Shown: in pieces, positions 1 to 9,594 of the stretch
Layout of the letters: the number at the start of each line of letters is the position of its first letter
Position numbering within the stretch: position 1 is the stretch's first letter
Assembly: GCA_035578155.1 (NCBI GenBank)
Contig: JAPWDM010000008.1
Span: forward strand, 5,635,847 to 5,699,846
Source of the DNA: Brachynemurus nebulosus
Taxonomy: Eukaryota; Arthropoda; Insecta; Neuroptera; Myrmeleontidae
Length of the DNA stretch: 64,000 nt
Reading direction: 5' to 3'
Program-made: the position numbers and the translations under genes
The notes under the pieces: model-generated
Database searches by the model: none
The model's input: the letters and a program-made list of their open reading frames with translations, nothing else
What the model was told of the DNA's origin: nothing

Positions 1-49
1 ATAATTAGTTATTTTCATTAAAATATCTGCATAATTTTATTGTTATATA
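1..49 (-). other. 3' end of intron of ZnF gene A0
   Basis: This stretch matches, nearly base for base, the intron sequence lying immediately before the finger-exon acceptor of gene A1 (20595-20645), and also resembles the corresponding part of A2. On the minus strand it should run straight into the A0 finger exon, which therefore lies just beyond the left edge of the window. The inference rests only on similarity to the two paralogues inside the window. Confidence 0.6.
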
Positions 50-712
50 CATGGGCGCCCATATGATGATTTGTAGGAGGGGGGGGGTCTACAAGCCAAA
101 AGGCCAAAAAAATTTCAATAATTCCGTAAAAATAGCACTGACAAGCAAGAAAAAAAACGTCGTTTCCCTTCTCTCTCAAACATCTAAGGGAGCGGGGAGG
201 AGGCCAATTTCCCTATTTTCCACAAAAACACCATTGACGAGCAAAAAAAACGGCGTTTTGCCTACTTCAGCTTCCTTTTTGACCTGAAATTTTTAAATTT
301 TCCCCCAAATATCATCAACTTGATAAGCTAGGGGGGTCTGTGCTAGGGGGGGGGGGGTCGAGAGAAAAATACTTAAAATATGTATTCCAGAATTGTAAAA
401 ACTACGTATAAAAACATATGAATGAATATAAGGTATTTGGTCAACTGGACATCTGGAAAAAATTAAACAAAATTGAAGATATTGTAATAATTTATGATCC
501 ATGCTTATACTGCTATATACAAAATATTTTATAACCATTCAACACCAATAGTAAATCTAACGTAAAAATATTTAAAATATGTAATTATATAAAGTATCTG
601 ATTTTGCTAATACCGAAACCGAAATACCGGTATTTGAAATTTTGATACCGGTTTTAAAAAACGTATAAAAATGTCCGGTATTTCGGTAGTACCGAAATAC
701 CGGTATCCATGC
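50..712. mobile_element. ~660-bp insertion in the A0 intron, class unknown
   Basis: In A2 the intron reads directly through the equivalent point (38945-38990), but here about 660 bp interrupt it between two TATATA-type sequences. The insert contains poly-G tracts (about 78-87 and 346-358) and several copies of an ACCGGTAT-type motif around 610-710. No clean terminal inverted repeat or TSD could be fixed because the target is itself a TA run. No credible coding sequence was seen. Confidence 0.45.
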
Positions 713-749
713 TCTATATATAATGTAAATTTAGCACGTAGGTACTTAC

Positions 750-1112
750 CGGTTTTATATTTTGTTCTTGTAAGTTTGTAATATGTTTTTTATCAGCCAA
801 ACTATTTTTTTCTTGGGACAATTTAGTCGGTTTAAAAAGTTTATTTTCTGTCGATAAATTGTTCTCGTTCATTTCATCTTTCTCCACTTTAACTTCAAAT
901 GTATGATTAAATTCATGTATCGGTTTAATCATTTCATCTTTTTCCACTTTAATTTCCAATGTAGGACCGATTTTATGAACCGGTTCATTGCCTTCATCTT
1001 TCTTCATTTTAATTTCAAATGTATGATTAATTTCATGGATCGGTTCATTCACTTCATCTTTTTCCACTTTAATTTCCAATGCATAAAAACTTTCGTGGGT
1101 TGATTTCTCCAT
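750..1112 (-). CDS. Group A ZnF gene A0, coding exon 1
   Basis: This is the first coding exon of a two-exon C2H2 zinc-finger gene whose finger exon lies outside the window. It encodes about 121 residues starting MEKSTHESF. Four copies of a 20-residue unit follow, with cores such as EIKVEKDE and flanks such as NEPVHKIGPT. The core IKVE fits the SUMO-acceptor consensus psi-K-x-E; one unit is changed to IKMKK. The exon ends in a phase-0 splice donor GTAAGT at 749. Open reading continues briefly past the donor, but the paralogues A1 and A2 splice at the same place. The role is unknown; by position it is the N-terminal regulatory region of a DNA-binding protein. It could be a pseudogene, because its second exon cannot be seen. 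Confidence 0.65.
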
Positions 1113-1245
1113 TTCTGGTTTCTATTTTACCACAAACAAAATCTGTAAAACTAACAATAAGTATGCTATTTACAACAGCAGTATTCTGACTTTTTTAGTG
1201 TTGACCATGTCCCTGCCACTCTGCATATAGTCATCATATAGTCCA
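1113..1245 (-). promoter_or_regulatory. Upstream region of A0, conserved with A1 and A2
   Basis: The bases just upstream of exon 1, including AGTATGCT and GTATTCTGACTTTT, recur upstream of A1 (about 24537-24580) and A2 (about 39528-39565). Conservation across three paralogues suggests a 5' UTR or promoter, although simple shared ancestry explains it equally well. Confidence 0.4.
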
Positions 1246-1248
1246 TTA

Positions 1249-1409
1249 AGCAGCCTCCACATTCTCGCCGAAGTTGGACGAAGTACATAGTTCCTCGCTG
1301 AGGTTGGCCGAGGCATAAGAATAGCATTGAAACACCAACCGCGAAGCACAACGAAATGACACTCTACATTCTCGACTCGTCCAACCTCGGCGAGAATGTG
1401 GAGGCTGCT
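1249..1409. mobile_element. Harbinger-like MITE, 161 bp
   Basis: Inverted ends of about 33 bp start AGCAGCCTCCACATTCTCG. The element is flanked by direct TTA repeats at 1246-1248 and 1410-1412. A 3-bp TWA target duplication is typical of PIF/Harbinger elements. It is non-coding. Confidence 0.65.
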
Positions 1410-1679
1410 TTATAAAAAAAATGGATTGTTTTCTGACCCGCTGTAACTAATATACCAGATGGCGTTGATGTACAGAGAGTGAAAATTAGAGTCGGGACAT
1501 GAATTTCGATAGTTCGCTATTTTTCATCAGATTCATCTAAAATAAATTGGAAATAAATTAAATATTTTAAAACATACTTCAACTCAACCTAGAAAGATTA
1601 ATTAAATTAAAAAATTTTAATTTTTCGTTAACACATAACTTACTTGGTAACGATACTTTTGTACTCAATCATATGATAA
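1410..1679. other. Unassigned AT-rich spacer
   Basis: No open reading frame, inverted repeat or match to other parts of the window was recognised here. Confidence 0.4.
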
Positions 1680-1683
1680 TTAA

Positions 1684-2120
1684 CTCTTTGCGCTCATAAG
1701 ACATGTACAGCATGACAAGGTGGTTTGTCCATTAACTCTACCATATTTAAAGGTGTTTTGTCTGTTGGATCTTAAGACATGTACCACATGACACACTGAA
1801 TGTTGAACTGTAATGACTGCTCATACTTCACATTACATGAATATTTTATTTAATAACTGCAAACACATTCATTTATTAGAAAAATTGTAAATAAAATAAT
1901 ACAAAATCACGTTGAATTATCTTTTTAAAATTAAAAACTAATGAAAACAGCATTGAGGACGTATTTAGCGCATTTAGTATTCAACTTTGGGGAAACAAGG
2001 TTAAAACGTCAAAAGAATCCGTCAAAAAAAGAACGTCGGTCGTTGTCATGTACGTCATGTACTACATGTCTTACGAGCCTATTTACAACTCACTTTTTTT
2101 TTTTGCTTGAGTGCAAAGAG
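1684..2120. mobile_element. piggyBac-like MITE, family 1, copy 1
   Basis: Terminal inverted repeats CTCTTTGCGCTCA and CTCTTTGCACTCA lie next to TTAA at both ends (1680-1683 and 2121-2124). Two close copies occur at 5717-6144 and 39810-40236. TTAA target sites are the signature of piggyBac-type insertion. The short open frames inside are not transposase. Confidence 0.75.
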
Positions 2121-2124
2121 TTAA

Positions 2125-3740
2125 TTTTGACACCCATTTGATGAATAATGCTCACATATCCCAACTCTATTTAGTATACTCCCCTACCATCAGCGCCACC
2201 TAGCAAACTGTGACAGTCATTGGCCCGTCCTTGAAAACAAGTGGCAGGGACATGGTGTTGACGTCTTCCATCATAGATTAATAGAGACAACATATCTATC
2301 CCTACACTACTGGAACCAGTGTAACATGTAAGAGATAGACAATATTTTGTATACACACACTGGGTTTACATTGTATTAGTGCGATTTTGTTTTGTGTATT
2401 TGTGTGAGTAACGCAGATAGTAGGGGCGGTCACGTGGGTCAGACACCACACGCATGTACTAGGGGATGTAACCGATGTAACAATACCAACAACAATCAAG
2501 TCCATTATCGTGTGGTTGATCTTCAATCATCGACTGCTGCTGACAAACTAGGCCTGGGTAACACTGCGCTACGCCGCGCAATTGCGTTAACTCACTATAG
2601 TGTGTTAAATGCGTCAACTCACGTTTTTTAAAACTTGTAACGCATAACTCAGTAGTTAACTCAAATTAAATATTTTAGTTTTAGACTTTATATGTATTTC
2701 ATTAAAGGCTCACATTAAAAGTTTAACTCAAATTAGCCCACTTTTCATGACATGACATTAAAAATGAGGTTAGAAAATGTACATAAGTTTAAATCACGTT
2801 TAAATTATAATAATTATTATATTCTTTGATTTATACTATACGTAAACGTAATAACACCAGTAATACCAACATTTCATTTAGTTTATAATATTATTACATA
2901 CATAGGTATTGTGATGGAGGTGATATAGGAATTGGAATTTTTGATATAAAATAAATAAAAAACTTTTACATATTTCATTGTTATTTATTTCATTTATTTT
3001 CAGGAATTATTAATTTTGGAATACACGAAATACAAAAACACACTGAAATCTGGAAATCTTAATACGACTATTTGGTAGTTTCATTTGTTTTACGCATGCT
3101 GAAAAAAATTTATAAAAAACCTGACGTTTAAAAAATGTGTTAATGGCGTTACCGGGTAGATAATAAGCCGCCAATATAGGTACACGATCCATAATACTGT
3201 CAGTATTTTGAAATACTGGCATTATTACTGAAGTATCCATATATAGATTTTATATTATAAAAATAATAATTCATTATTTTTCTCAGTAAATACTGACAGT
3301 ATTATTAATCGTGTGTAGGCCACCACAAAATAGCAAAAAATAGGGAATAGGCAGGAAATGTTAATGGTGTCATGACAAAATGTCACAAAGCGCGTGCGCC
3401 GCATGCGCTTGATATCTTCTGTATGTATATTTGCTTTCTACAATACCTACTGCGTTAAATAGCGCAATGAGTTACAACACTGCGCTAACACAGTAAGGTG
3501 CGCTTGAGTTATTGCGTCAACTCAAGATTTTTTGCTGAGTTACCCAGGCCTATGACAAACTAAGAAGCCTAATGAGCACAGAAGTACACACTCGTGATTT
3601 TAGAAAAGAGATAGTTGCGGGGTCTCTGTCCTCTGTGTCTTCCATGGTGTTGACTGTGTTGAAGACAAGGCGTTATACGCGTTATAGGTCATACGCGCAT
3701 TTAATAAGCGTCATCATGGTCATCATGTTATTTGAATCTT
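2125..3740. repeat. Dispersed repeat R2, interrupted
   Basis: The parts 2160-2550 and 3551-3700 recur in reverse orientation at about 41880-42170 and 42590-42700, where they lie inside an insertion with an 8-bp TSD. The copy here is split by the TA-flanked element at 2551-3550. An open frame around 3572-3835 is not conserved in the other copy and is not called as a gene. Confidence 0.5.
2551..3550. mobile_element. TA-flanked MITE, TIR GGCCTGGGTAAC
   Basis: The ends read GGCCTGGGTAAC and its complement, flanked by TA on both sides (2549-2550 and 3551-3552). The reverse-oriented R2 copy near 41960 lacks it, giving an empty site. This suggests a Tc1/mariner-type non-autonomous element. No transposase frame is present. 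Confidence 0.6.
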
Positions 3741-3741
3741 T

Positions 3742-4720
3742 GTTTGGCCTATGGACATTAGACAAGGAGACAAAACTCAATGTATTCAAAAAAGTGTCCA
3801 AATCAAAGATGGCACTCGTGTTCGACGGATACTAGAGTCTCTATAATAAATAGAGTCGTGACATGTCATCCATTTTGTATCCAAAACAGAGCGGGAAGCT
3901 TCAAAATTAATTATCACATACATATTTGGGTAAATATTTTTGAGTACATAATTATTGTTAATAAGTTATGAATTATGTAATGAACAATTAAAAATTTTTA
4001 ATTTAATTATTTTTCTTAAGTTACGAAAACTTGGGATACAAAATGCCGGAACTAATCAGCGTTCAGCACACATGTCATCACTCTATTTATTATAGGCACT
4101 CTATCCGATACATCCGATACGAAAGCGGTACAGCACTTATTCACAAATGGAACACTCTCAAATGGAAACGCGAGCTTCTATATTATCTTTGTTAGCTTTT
4201 GAATAGAATCTTCTGGAATCTTTTTCAATGTTCAACTCAGTTATAAGTGGGTTTTTCGATCGTTTTTAAAATAAACTTAACAATTTTTATTTTGAGTCGC
4301 ATCATTTACATTATATAATATTATATAATTCGCTGACGTCACTATGTAAAATCGGAGTCAGTACCATTGGATATCCGCCATATAAAGTAATTTAAACTAT
4401 AAGAGTTTATTTCATACATATGTAATTTCTATGTATTTCCTTATTATTAAATATTATCAACCGACATTGGTGATTCTCAAATGGAAACATCACTTCCCCA
4501 GTCCGGACGTGTTTCCATTTGAAAATAAGTACTGTATTTACATTCTGTTTTATGTATCATATTCACATCAGTATTTTGAGAATATTAACGTCACGAGTGG
4601 TGAAAAAAGAAAACCTAATTACTGCCATTTTCGTGGCCAATTTTGTCAATTGTTCCTATATAAGTTAGCCCTCCATTATATATGGTCCATTTGTCACAGG
4701 ATCTTTGAAAATTTTCCCCT
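3742..4720. repeat. Repeat R1, copy 1
   Basis: This repeat of about 1 kb is shared with 24686-25655 and the heavily interrupted 39567-43140, with a deleted copy at 4863-5313. The 24.7-kb copy has inverted ends near TGGAGATTAGACAAGG beside TA. R1 lies upstream of each group A gene, so it was carried along in the segmental duplications. No gene is recognised in it. Confidence 0.6.
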
Positions 4721-4862
4721 AACCAATAGAAAATAACAGAAAAATTAGCTTACAGAAGGAGTTAATGGTATCCACAGTATATGGCTAGTAATATGTTTAC
4801 TGTAAGACACTGTAAAACCAATATCAATCAATAAATCAAAACTCAATCAACTCAATATATGG

Positions 4863-5313
4863 TCTATGGAGATTAGACAAGGAGACGAAACTCAATGTAT
4901 TCAAAAAAGCGTCTAAATCAAAGATGGCACTCGTGTTCGTACGATACGAAAGCGGTACAGTACTTATTCTGAAATGGAAACGCGAGCTTCTATATTATCT
5001 TTGTTAGGTTTTGAATAGAATCTTCTGGATTCTTTTTCAATTTTCAACTCTATTATAAAGTGGGTTTTTCGATCGTTTTTAAAACAAACTTAACAATTTT
5101 TATAATGAGTCGCACCATTTACATTGTATATTATATAATTTGCTGACGTCACTATGTAAAGTCGGAGTCAGTACCATTGGATATCCGCCGTATAAAGTAA
5201 TTTAAACTATAAGAGTTTATTTCATACATATGTAATTTCTATGTATTTTCTTATTATTAAATATCATCAACCGACATTGGTGATTCTCAAATGGAAACAC
5301 TCACTTCCCCAGT
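4863..5313. repeat. Repeat R1, internally deleted copy
   Basis: The copy begins like R1 at its TGGAGATTAGACAAGG end, lacks roughly 150 bp present in copy 1 (after the CACTCGTGTTCG motif), then follows R1 until it merges near 5300 into the R3 block that begins the A1 duplication unit. Confidence 0.55.
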
Positions 5314-6261
5314 TCTGACGTGTTTCGATTATACTTGTTTTATACGTTTTTCCATACGGAAAGCGTTATTGATGATGATTTTTCTGTCTTCTTTTTATGA
5401 CGTTTATTGACGTCCTTCAAACCAGAAACTTACATTACTACAATATAAACACAGCGTTGATAGACGTCAAGCTACCATGCGCAGTGCGATGTAGAGACAT
5501 AAAAACATGGACACTACACAAGGACGACGAACTCAAACGGAAGAATTACCAAAATTGGCCACGATAATGGCACATACATATTACGTCTTTTTTTTCACCA
5601 CTCGTGGCGCTAATTTCCCTCTGTACAGTAATTTGAAATTTATTATTATCGTTTATTTCTTTATTTTTGACTATTTTATAATAATTATTGACTTTATTTC
5701 CAATATTTATATTTAACCCTTTGCGCTTATAAGACATGTACAGCATGACAAGGTGGTTTGTCCATTAACTCTACCATATTTAAAGGTGTTTTGTCTGTTG
5801 GATCATAAGACATGTACCACATGACACACTGAATGTTGAACTGTAATGACTGCTCATACTTCACATTACATGAATATTGTATTTAATAACTGCAAACACA
5901 TTCATTTATTAGAAAAATTGTAAATAAAATAATACAAAATCACGTTGAATTGTCTTTTTAAAATTAAAAACTAATAAAAACAGCATTGAGGACGTATTAA
6001 GCGCATTTAGTATTCAACTTTGGGGAAACAAGGTTAGAACGTCAAAAGAATCCGTCAAAAAAAGAACGGCGGTCGTTGTCATGTGCTACATTTCTTACCA
6101 GCCTATTTACAAATCACTTTTTTTTTTTGCTTGAGTGCAAAGAGTTAAATTATTATGTCTATTTCAAACTGCCGTTTCACTCCTTTGCCGCTTTGGTACA
6201 CACGGAACACGAATGCCCTCTTATTTTTAGGCCGCTTTTTTTGCATACATGGAGGTTGTAC
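5314..6261. repeat. R3 block, left part (start of the A1 unit)
   Basis: The block is collinear with 31795-32364. It holds a piggyBac-like MITE (5717-6144) that the 32-kb copy lacks, and the errantivirus is inserted at its end at GTAC. The block resumes at 14035. Small frames here are not protein-like. Confidence 0.65.
5717..6144. mobile_element. piggyBac-like MITE, family 1, copy 2
   Basis: Flanked by TTAA at 5713-5716 and 6145-6148, with TIR CCCTTTGCGCTTA against CTCTTTGCACTCA. The paralogous block near 32210-32275 has no such insert, which supports a TTAA insertion event. Confidence 0.75.
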
Positions 6262-6773
6262 TATGGTGCTACGCTTTCACCAAATTCCTAAACATTCGAT
6301 TACTTGTCCTTTGACCATGAAAAACAACTTTCCAACCCTCATACGTCACTTAATTAAATAAATATTTTGTATATATAAGACAATGTAACTAATCAATATT
6401 GTTCATTTTTGTATCATCAAAAGTAAGCCCGGATATTGTAATTTTTGGTTTTTGAAATAATAAATTTAATTATTACTTAAATTTAATTGTTGTTATTTGA
6501 TAAATTCGAATCAAAGTGAAAAATAGTAAAATCGAAGATAAACTATATCAAAAGATTATACTTAAAAATAATACATCTTTGAGTGTTAATCCTCAAATAA
6601 AATAATTGATTAACTGGTGACAGCAACTGCATATCAAGCTGCCCAATAAATTGTCAACGTAGTTGCTAACTGGAAGCATCGAAGATCATTGGTCCACTTT
6701 CCGTAATTGTTCAAGACGACATCAAGGGATCAAAGGATCACTGGTTCATCACCTCCAATCGCTCGACACGACA
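6262..6773 (+). repeat. 5' LTR of the errantivirus
   Basis: 512 bp, starting TATGGTGC and ending CGACACGACA. A TATATAAG box at 6372-6379 is a plausible promoter element, and AATAAA-type sequences occur around 6457 and 6594. It matches the 3' LTR base for base. Confidence 0.95.
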
Positions 6774-6778
6774 AAAAT

Positions 6779-6796
6779 TGGTGACAGCGGTGGGAT
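6779..6796 (+). promoter_or_regulatory. Candidate primer-binding site
   Basis: TGGTGACAGCGGTGGGAT begins five bases after the 5' LTR. TGG complements the CCA end of a tRNA, as expected for reverse-transcription priming. The tRNA was not identified. Confidence 0.6.
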
Positions 6797-6876
6797 CCAG
6801 CTGTCTACCGTTGTATCATCAAAGGCACACGGAATCATCTCCCAGGGATACCTGCACCGAGACCCGTGAATACTTC

Positions 6877-8160
6877 ATGAATACAACCCCAACTGGATCA
6901 ACCAAGGAACACATCCTTTCGACAACATCATCGTGGAGAGAATCGGAAACGTTAGAAGAAGGCAGCAGTAGCACAATTTCACAAGTAAGTGATTCAAGTT
7001 ATTCTCGTCTTCCCGTTTCACATTCTCCAACCTTATATTTAACCCTTTCACAAGAATCTATTTATAACAATTTAAACAAAATGAACCTCGACAATACTAT
7101 TCCGGACACAACAAACCTTACTAACGATGATACACAAAGTGAACCGGGCACATCTAGCTCTATTCACACAAATCGTAGGCCCAATTTTAATTATATACAT
7201 TGGATTGACAATTTTAACCCAACCGCAGAAGGTGCTTTACACTTTTTAACTCAGGTCGGTAATACGTTGAAATTCGCTCCAGATTACTTACATGACGAAA
7301 TTTTGGCTTACACGTATAATAAATTACCTCTTTCTATACAAGAGAATGTATCTGAAATAAATTATAATGAAATTAAACGAGTCATCAAACAAAAATATCA
7401 AACCACGCGCACTCAATTTTTAGTTGAAAACGATATTGCAAAATTAAAGCAATCACACGGAGAAAATATTCAGTCATACTTTTCAAAAGTAAATTCATTG
7501 AGAAATGAACTACTGAATATTCTTCGATCTGAATCACATATCACTCAATTCATGCAAAATAAAATATTTGTGGAAAAAAGTATTGCTAATAGATTTTTAG
7601 TCGGATGTAACCCTCAAATTTCTATTCATCTTATGAATCCACAATATGAATTTGCCAGTATAGATGATATTTTCCCTTACGCGTTACAATATGAAAATAA
7701 ATTACAAGAATTAAATACTTTCAATAAAAATTCTAATTCTAATAGCCAGTTAGAAAAATATTGTAGGAATTGTAAAACAAAAACTCACAACACACGGGAT
7801 TGTAGGAGGAAAAATAACCACCCTAATTCAAATAATAATAATTTTAATTTAAATAACAATAGTAATAATAATACAAGTAACCAACAGTTAAAAACTTACG
7901 AATCTAAATTTTGTAGTTATTGTAAAAATAGAGGTCATGTGATTGAAGAGTGTCGTAAGAAAAGATTTAATGAAAATCACAGAACCCCTCTTCCCCAATC
8001 CATTAGACAAATCGAAAATCATTTAAACTCCAACACATCCAATCCAGGGGTCGTGGATATGGATCTAACCCATCAAGACCCAACCATCACATCAACCAAC
8101 CCTCAACAATCAATAACATTGGAAGATTTTACATATCCAGCTATTCCAATAATTCCCTAA
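6877..8160 (+). CDS. gag: Errantivirus Gag
   Basis: Structural polyprotein that assembles the particle and packages element RNA. The first in-frame ATG is at 6877 (427 aa); a second candidate is at 7081 (359 aa). The frame is open upstream of 6877 but has no ATG there. The central region is capsid-like. Near the C-terminus are two CX2CX4HX4C zinc knuckles (7760-7803 and about 7909-7953), followed by an Asn/Thr-rich tail. Pol lies in the -1 frame, and that frame is open for at least 100 bases before the gag stop. No classical slippery heptamer was found, so the Gag-Pol mechanism is unresolved. A good splice donor (GTAAGT at 6985) lies inside this frame and is probably used to make env mRNA. 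Confidence 0.85.
   Translation: MNTTPTGSTKEHILSTTSSWRESETLEEGSSSTISQVSDSSYSRLPVSHSPTLYLTLSQESIYNNLNKMNLDNTIPDTTNLTNDDTQSEPGTSSSIHTNRRPNFNYIHWIDNFNPTAEGALHFLTQVGNTLKFAPDYLHDEILAYTYNKLPLSIQENVSEINYNEIKRVIKQKYQTTRTQFLVENDIAKLKQSHGENIQSYFSKVNSLRNELLNILRSESHITQFMQNKIFVEKSIANRFLVGCNPQISIHLMNPQYEFASIDDIFPYALQYENKLQELNTFNKNSNSNSQLEKYCRNCKTKTHNTRDCRRKNNHPNSNNNNFNLNNNSNNNTSNQQLKTYESKFCSYCKNRGHVIEECRKKRFNENHRTPLPQSIRQIENHLNSNTSNPGVVDMDLTHQDPTITSTNPQQSITLEDFTYPAIPIIP
6985..6990 (+). promoter_or_regulatory. Candidate splice donor for env mRNA
   Basis: GTAAGT at 6985 pairs logically with the pyrimidine-rich CAG acceptor ending at 11524. From the ATG at 6877 to the donor is exactly 36 codons, and the env frame begins at 11525 with ATG, so the spliced frame would stay open. 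Env subgenomic splicing is known for errantiviruses; these exact sites are inferred. Confidence 0.55.
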
Positions 8161-8174
8161 ATAACCTACATAAA

Positions 8175-9593
8175 ATGCAATTTACATGTCCTCAAAGCAA
8201 TTCGAACAAATTAAATCTACTTATAGACACAGGGGCTTCAATTTCGGTAGTTAAAAATAACGTCCTTAAAAATTCTCACATTGATAACAAAGAATCTATA
8301 CCCATAAGTGGAATTGAACATAATATTCAATATACATTAGGATCAACACCAATAGAATTACAAATAGGGAATAATAAATATCCTTTCGTATTTCAAGTTA
8401 TTGACGAAAAATTTTCAACCCCAGTAGATGGTGTAATTGGAATTGACTTTTTAAAAACTTTTAACGCAAAAATTGATATAACTAATCATTTAGTAACACT
8501 AATACCACAAAAAATAAATAATATTAACAATGAACGATTAAATAAAATTAAAGAAAACTTAAGACTTGACCATCTAAATGGTGAAATAAAAGAAACAATA
8601 ACAAATGTCTGTTTAAATAATCAAAATATATTTCAACTTGAAGATGATCAACTTACCGTTAATAATATTCTAAAACATGAAATTAAATTATCTGATCCAA
8701 CTCCAATATTCGTAAAAAATTATAGATTTCCTAAAATCCATGAAACAGAAGTAAAAACACAAATTAATAAAATGCTTAAAGAAGGTATAATACGTCCTAG
8801 TGAATCACCCTTTAGTGCTCCCATCTGGGTAGTGCCAAAAAAATTAGACGCATCCGGTAAACAAAAATGGCGTATTGTAACAGATTATAGGCGACTAAAT
8901 CAAGTTACAATAGAGGACAAATATCCTCTCCCTAACATTGAGGATATTTTAAGCAAATTAGGCAACGCAAAATATTTTACAACACTCGATCTCGCTTCTG
9001 GTTTCCATCAGATAGAGATACGAGAGGAAGATAAGTATAAAACAGCGTTTACAGTTCCAGGGGGTCACTTCGAATATAATCGAATGCCTTTCGGGTTACG
9101 AAATGCTCCTGCAACTTTTCAACGCCTAGTCAATCTAGCTCTTCAAAAATTACTTAATAGTCAATGTTTCGTCTACATTGACGACATAATTGTTTACGGT
9201 AGTTCGATAGAAGAACATAACAAAAATTTAAATGATGTATTTAATGCTCTTCAAAAAGCAAATCTTAAGATACAGCCTGATAAATGCGAATTTGTCAAAA
9301 ACGAAGTAGAATACTTAGGGCACGTCTTAACTCCTACAGGAATAAAACCAAATCCAAAAAAAGTAGATGCAATAACTAAACTTAAAAATCCGCGCAATCA
9401 AAAAGATATTCAGTCATTCCTTGGTCTTGTAGGCTATTACAGAAAATTTATAGAAAACTTTTCCGATAAAGCCAAACCATTAACAACATTATTACAAAAA
9501 GACAAAAAATTTGACTGGACAACTGAATGTCAAAATTCATTTAATACCTTAAAAAAACTCATTAGTAACTTTACCAATATTAAAGTATCCTGA
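8175..9593 (+). CDS. pol: Errantivirus Pol, part 1: protease and reverse transcriptase
   Basis: Encodes aspartic protease and reverse transcriptase. The protease motif LLIDTGAS is at residues 15-22 with its catalytic Asp at residue 18. The RT has the TTLDLASGF block, PFGLRNAPATFQR and the YIDD active site (tyrosine codon at 9174, residue 334), then the thumb-side LGHVL block. The frame ends at TGA 9591-9593, just where RNase H should start, while RNase H continues in another frame. Pol is therefore split by a one-base (or equivalent) frame change near 9573-9590. Known errantivirus pol genes are continuous here, so this is a lesion or a sequencing error rather than a programmed event. Confidence 0.9.
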   Translation: MQFTCPQSNSNKLNLLIDTGASISVVKNNVLKNSHIDNKESIPISGIEHNIQYTLGSTPIELQIGNNKYPFVFQVIDEKFSTPVDGVIGIDFLKTFNAKIDITNHLVTLIPQKINNINNERLNKIKENLRLDHLNGEIKETITNVCLNNQNIFQLEDDQLTVNNILKHEIKLSDPTPIFVKNYRFPKIHETEVKTQINKMLKEGIIRPSESPFSAPIWVVPKKLDASGKQKWRIVTDYRRLNQVTIEDKYPLPNIEDILSKLGNAKYFTTLDLASGFHQIEIREEDKYKTAFTVPGGHFEYNRMPFGLRNAPATFQRLVNLALQKLLNSQCFVYIDDIIVYGSSIEEHNKNLNDVFNALQKANLKIQPDKCEFVKNEVEYLGHVLTPTGIKPNPKKVDAITKLKNPRNQKDIQSFLGLVGYYRKFIENFSDKAKPLTTLLQKDKKFDWTTECQNSFNTLKKLISNFTNIKVS

Positions 9594-9594
9594 T

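Noticed and set aside
903..1103. Plus-strand frames opposite the repeat exons (FHFNFQC-type peptides), also at 23424-23630 and 39150-39473
   Set aside because: Antisense shadows of the 60-bp coding repeat in exon 1 of the group A genes.
3572..3835. 87-residue frame across the R2/R1 junction
   Set aside because: The frame is not kept in the other R2 copy near 41900 and spans two unrelated repeats.
6155..6361. Short frame across the left LTR boundary
   Set aside because: It crosses an insertion junction and repeats in part at the other LTR, so it is not a gene.
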